Assembly: GCF_002236115.1 (NCBI RefSeq)
Contig: NZ_NIWT01000010.1
Coordinates: forward strand, 124,001 to 188,000
Source of the DNA: Pseudomonas jessenii
Lineage (GTDB): Bacteria; Pseudomonadota; Gammaproteobacteria; Pseudomonadales; Pseudomonadaceae
Direction: 5' to 3'
Length of the DNA stretch: 64,000 nucleotides
Shown here: piece after piece, positions 61,240-64,000 of the stretch
How positions within the stretch are numbered: position 1 is the stretch's first letter
How the letters are laid out: each line of letters opens with the position of its first letter
The notes under the pieces: model-generated
Database searches by the model: none
What the model saw: only the letters and a program-made list of their open reading frames with translations
Told to the model about the DNA's origin: nothing
Made by a program: the position numbers and the translations under genes

Positions 61240-61329
61240 CATCGCGGGCAAGCCCGCTCCCACAGGTTCAGGGGCGTTCACATGATTTGTGTACGACGCG
61301 GACACTGTGGGAGCGGGCTTGCCCGCGAA
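61240..61329. repeat. REP pair of the GAGCGGGC type, arms facing inward
   Basis: CATCGCGGGCAAGCCCGCTCCCACAG and TGTGGGAGCGGGCTTGCCCGCG in 90 bp; both arms carry the GAGCGGGC variant. Convergent region. Confidence 0.9.
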
Positions 61330-61353
61330 GACTGACTGACAGGCGATAAAAAT

Positions 61354-62304
61354 CTAGCGCCTGGCCACCACATCCTGCTCCAGCATCAATTCCTTGTTTC
61401 CGGCATCCAGCCTGACCAGCGCCCCCATGGGTAACGTCAGGTTCGGGTCGCAATGGCCGCTGCGCCACCCGGACAGCACCGGAATCTTCAATGGCTCGAA
61501 GATCTGCTTGAGCAACCTGTCCAGCGCCGCCACCTCAACCCCCGCCACATCCCCGACCAACACGCCGCGCAGCTTGTGCAACGTGCCTGCCAGCCGCAGA
61601 TGGGTGAGCAACCGGTCGATGCGATACAGCGGCTCGTTGATATCCTCGATCAACAGAATGACGCCCTCGGCGTCAATCTCGTAGGGCGTGCCCATGGTCG
61701 CGGCGATCATGGCCAGATTGCCACCGAGCAAGCGCCCGTGAGCCACGCCGGGCTCGATCGTGGTCAGCGGGTAGGCCACCGGATGCGCCAGCACTGTTCC
61801 CGCCCTCACCTTCCCTCGCAGCATGTTGAAGAACGAAGACTCGGTAGGTATTTGCTTCTCACCCAGCAGGTCGGCATTGAGCAACGGACCATGAAAGGTC
61901 ACGAAGCCGGCATAACGACTGATCGCCAAATGCAGCGCAGTGATATCGCTGTAGCCGACGAACGGCTTGGCGTTGTCACGCAGCAAATCAAAATCGATGC
62001 GGTCGAGCAGCCGGGGCGTGCCATAACCACCGCGCAGGCAGATGATCGCATCCACCTCGCTGTCGGCGAACGCTGCATGCAGATCGTCGAGTCGCACCTC
62101 GTCACTGCCGGCCAGGTAGCCGTTTTTTTCGTAGACCCCGGGAAACACTTTCAGTGAATAACCCCGGGCACGCATCCATTGCACCGCCTTGTCGGTGTCC
62201 AGCGGCGCGGGACCGGCGGGTGCGATAACGCCGATCATGCCTTCCGACGGCAGTGCCGGGACGGGAGCATGAGGGCAAAGGGTGAGGGTCGGTCGAGCGG
62301 TCAT
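61354..62304 (-). CDS. ldcA: LD-carboxypeptidase (murein tetrapeptide carboxypeptidase)
   Basis: 316 residues, cytoplasmic Ser peptidase of family S66. Removes the terminal D-Ala from tetrapeptides during peptidoglycan recycling. Motifs: IGVIAPAGP near residue 25, ICLRGGYGTPRLLDRID, catalytic Ser in VGYSDITALH (near residue 120), Glu in LIEDINEPLYRIDR and the late His in GHCDPNLTLPMG. Confidence 0.93.
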   Translation of the reverse strand: MTARPTLTLCPHAPVPALPSEGMIGVIAPAGPAPLDTDKAVQWMRARGYSLKVFPGVYEKNGYLAGSDEVRLDDLHAAFADSEVDAIICLRGGYGTPRLLDRIDFDLLRDNAKPFVGYSDITALHLAISRYAGFVTFHGPLLNADLLGEKQIPTESSFFNMLRGKVRAGTVLAHPVAYPLTTIEPGVAHGRLLGGNLAMIAATMGTPYEIDAEGVILLIEDINEPLYRIDRLLTHLRLAGTLHKLRGVLVGDVAGVEVAALDRLLKQIFEPLKIPVLSGWRSGHCDPNLTLPMGALVRLDAGNKELMLEQDVVARR

Positions 62305-62421
62305 CCGTGAATCTCCCTGCGTGAAAACATCAGCACACAGTAGTCAGGAACGGGGACAAACAGAAGAGGAACCGTTGCCCCGCAGGTTGCAGGAAAAGGC
62401 AGCCGTTGTCGTAGGTCAGGC

Positions 62422-62462
62422 AAAAAAACGCCCGCAAGGCTTTGAAACCTTGCGGGCGTTTT
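62422..62462 (-). terminator. Intrinsic terminator after lipA
   Basis: AACGCCCGCAAGG and CCTTGCGGGCGTT make a perfect 13-bp stem with an 8-base loop, flanked by A7 and TTTT. On the minus strand it gives a strong U-run after lipA; it would also work on the plus strand. Confidence 0.92.
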
Positions 62463-62477
62463 ATGCTTCACAGTCGA

Positions 62478-63500
62478 TCAGGACGACATCAGCTCGGCCT
62501 TGACCAGCTTCGCCTGCTCGTCGGCGTGGTACGAGGAGCGAACCAATGGACCGGAAGCGACGTTCTTGAAGCCCATCTTGTAACCTTCCTCGGCGAACCA
62601 GGCGAAGGTGTCCGGGTGCACGAAGCGCTGGACTGGCAAGTGGCTTCGCGACGGTTGCAGGTACTGGCCCAGGGTCAGCATGTCGATGTCGTGCTCGCGC
62701 ATGCGCTTCATGACTTCGATGACTTCTTCGTCGGTCTCGCCCAGACCCAGCATCAGGCCGGACTTGGTCGGAATGTGCGGCATCATCTGCTTGAAGCGTT
62801 GCAGCAGGGTCAGCGACCACTGATAGTCCGAACCTGGACGTGCAGCCTTGTACAGACGTGGCACGGTTTCCAGGTTGTGGTTGAACACATCCGGCGGCTC
62901 GGCGGCGGTGATTTCCAGCGCGATGTCCATGCGGCCACGGTAGTCCGGGACCAGGGTTTCGAGCTGCACGTTCGGCGACAGCTTGCGGATTTCGCGGATG
63001 CAGTCGGCAAAGTGCTGGGCACCGCCGTCACGCAGGTCGTCGCGGTCCACCGAAGTGATCACCACGTACTTCAGGCGCAGGTCGGCGATGGCAATGGCCA
63101 GGCTTTCCGGCTCGTTGACGTCCAGCGGCTTTGGACGGCCGTGGCCGACGTCGCAGAACGGGCAGCGACGGGTGCAGATGTCACCCATGATCATGAAGGT
63201 CGCGGTGCCGCCGGAGAAGCACTCGCCCAGGTTCGGGCAGGACGCCTCTTCGCACACGCTGTGCAACTTGTGTTTGCGCAACAGGGCCTTGATGCGGTCG
63301 ACTTCCGGCGAAACCGGGATGCGGACGCGAATCCAGTCCGGCTTCTTCGGCAGTTCGGTGGTCGGAATGATCTTCACCGGGATGCGTGCAACCTTTTCGG
63401 CGCCGCGCAGCTTGACGCCGGCTTCAACCTTGGGACGCGGGGCCGGGCGCTCGGTGACATCGAGCGTCGGGATCATGGTTTGCACTGCATCAGTAGTCAT
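62478..63500 (-). CDS. lipA: Lipoyl synthase
   Basis: 340 residues, radical SAM enzyme inserting two sulfurs into octanoyl groups. Auxiliary cluster Cys in [12 protein letters not shown] and SAM cluster Cys in [10 protein letters not shown] (about residues 110-119); the C-terminal RSSYHAD holds the Ser ligand. The N-terminal extension of about 55 residues is usual for pseudomonads. One base after the lipB stop. Confidence 0.96.
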   Translation of the reverse strand: MTTDAVQTMIPTLDVTERPAPRPKVEAGVKLRGAEKVARIPVKIIPTTELPKKPDWIRVRIPVSPEVDRIKALLRKHKLHSVCEEASCPNLGECFSGGTATFMIMGDICTRRCPFCDVGHGRPKPLDVNEPESLAIAIADLRLKYVVITSVDRDDLRDGGAQHFADCIREIRKLSPNVQLETLVPDYRGRMDIALEITAAEPPDVFNHNLETVPRLYKAARPGSDYQWSLTLLQRFKQMMPHIPTKSGLMLGLGETDEEVIEVMKRMREHDIDMLTLGQYLQPSRSHLPVQRFVHPDTFAWFAEEGYKMGFKNVASGPLVRSSYHADEQAKLVKAELMSS

Positions 63501-63501
63501 A

Positions 63502-64000
63502 TCAGTCGATTCCGCCCGTCAGGGTCGTCTGCTCAGCATAGTCGAGGTGTTTGACGAGCTGCGCGCGCAGCCGGGCACTTACCTCGGCAAATTCAATCGA
63601 TCCTGCGTGATCGCTCAGCTGGGTCATCGCCAGCCCGGCGTAGCCGCAGGGATTAATCCGTCGAAACGGTTCCAGGTTCATGTCCACGTTCAAGGCCAGG
63701 CCATGAAAGGAACAGCCGTGGCGGATCCGAAGACCCAGGGAGGCGATTTTCGCCCCGTCGACGTAGACACCCGGCGCATCGGGCTTGGCCACGGCGGTGA
63801 CACCGTAACTGGCCAGCAGCTCGATCAGGCATTGCTCCATCCGGCTGACCAGATCGCGCACGCCAAACCCGAGCTTGCGCACGTCCAGCAGCAGATAAGC
63901 CACCAGTTGGCCGGGGCCGTGGTAGGTCACCTGACCACCACGGTCGACCTGCACCACCGGAATATCACCGGGAAGCAGCAGATGCTCGGCCTTGCCGGCC
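63502..64000 (-). CDS. lipB: Octanoyltransferase LipB, C-terminal part (5' end beyond the window)
   Basis: 166 residues are visible, open to the right edge. Motifs: [34 protein letters not shown] with the conserved Lys, and [13 protein letters not shown] with the catalytic Cys. Transfers octanoate from acyl carrier protein to lipoyl domains, giving the substrate of LipA encoded just downstream. A GTG within the visible part (63957) is internal, not the start. Confidence 0.95.
   Translation of the reverse strand, partial: AGKAEHLLLPGDIPVVQVDRGGQVTYHGPGQLVAYLLLDVRKLGFGVRDLVSRMEQCLIELLASYGVTAVAKPDAPGVYVDGAKIASLGLRIRHGCSFHGLALNVDMNLEPFRRINPCGYAGLAMTQLSDHAGSIEFAEVSARLRAQLVKHLDYAEQTTLTGGID

Overview
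The window is chromosomal DNA from a Pseudomonas, most likely of the P. fluorescens group. GC content is high (about 60%), with Shine-Dalgarno-led genes and GTG/TTG starts. Roughly every 3.5 kb there is a short palindromic REP/REPIN element of the type known from fluorescent pseudomonads. From about 30.8 kb to the right edge the gene order (hrpB, fieF, Lrp regulator, rluE, amn, aidB, ladS, thiD-thiE-hemL, miaB, ybeZ-ybeY-corC-lnt, leuS-lptE-holA, lytic transglycosylase, lipA-lipB) matches, from memory, the core arrangement of P. aeruginosa. I see no prophage, insertion sequence, CRISPR array, rRNA or tRNA.

Layout. (1) 1-9.4 kb is an accessory catabolic island. It holds a 5'-complete, 3'-truncated 3-dehydroshikimate dehydratase gene (quiC), a divergent MFS transporter, an EamA transporter, a second TIM-barrel enzyme whose predicted metal ligands line up with those of QuiC, a Gfo/Idh/MocA dehydrogenase, an IclR regulator, a 3-ketosteroid-dehydrogenase-like flavoprotein and an aldo/keto reductase. 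The promoter region of quiC carries an exact copy of the PcaR box as I remember it. Two related palindromes lie upstream of the two operons that flank the IclR gene. (2) 9.6-23.5 kb is mostly housekeeping or conserved genes: ypfJ-type metallopeptidase, hydrolase, HAD phosphatase, tesB, a divergent GNAT acetyltransferase and histone-deacetylase-like protein, a TIGR03862 flavoprotein, rhlE, a yedA-like exporter with a divergent Lrp regulator, a DEDDh exonuclease, a NYN-domain protein, DUF2076, yciC and an endonuclease/exonuclease/phosphatase. (3) 23.6-30.7 kb is a second accessory block: a TauABC/SsuABC-like importer, a class III aminotransferase and a PuuC-like aldehyde dehydrogenase, with a divergent LysR regulator. 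It looks like an uptake and oxidation route for an amine or omega-amino acid. (4) 30.8-64 kb is the conserved core block: nucleic-acid enzymes, AMP nucleosidase, AidB, the LadS hybrid sensor kinase, thiamine and heme precursor genes, tRNA modification, ribosome maturation (YbeZ/YbeY), lipoprotein and LPS assembly (Lnt, LptE), LeuRS, DNA polymerase III delta, the ribosome rescue factor ArfA, peptidoglycan enzymes and the lipoate genes.

The most interesting signals are: the PcaR box ahead of quiC with the adjoining unassigned ring-compound pathway; the paired operator-like palindromes around the IclR gene; a 10-bp hairpin inside the arfA reading frame, as expected for an mRNA made to be nonstop; three perfect DnaA boxes within 1.1 kb; an orphan intrinsic terminator upstream of an Lrp regulator; and REPIN subfamilies that can be told apart by their internal spacers.
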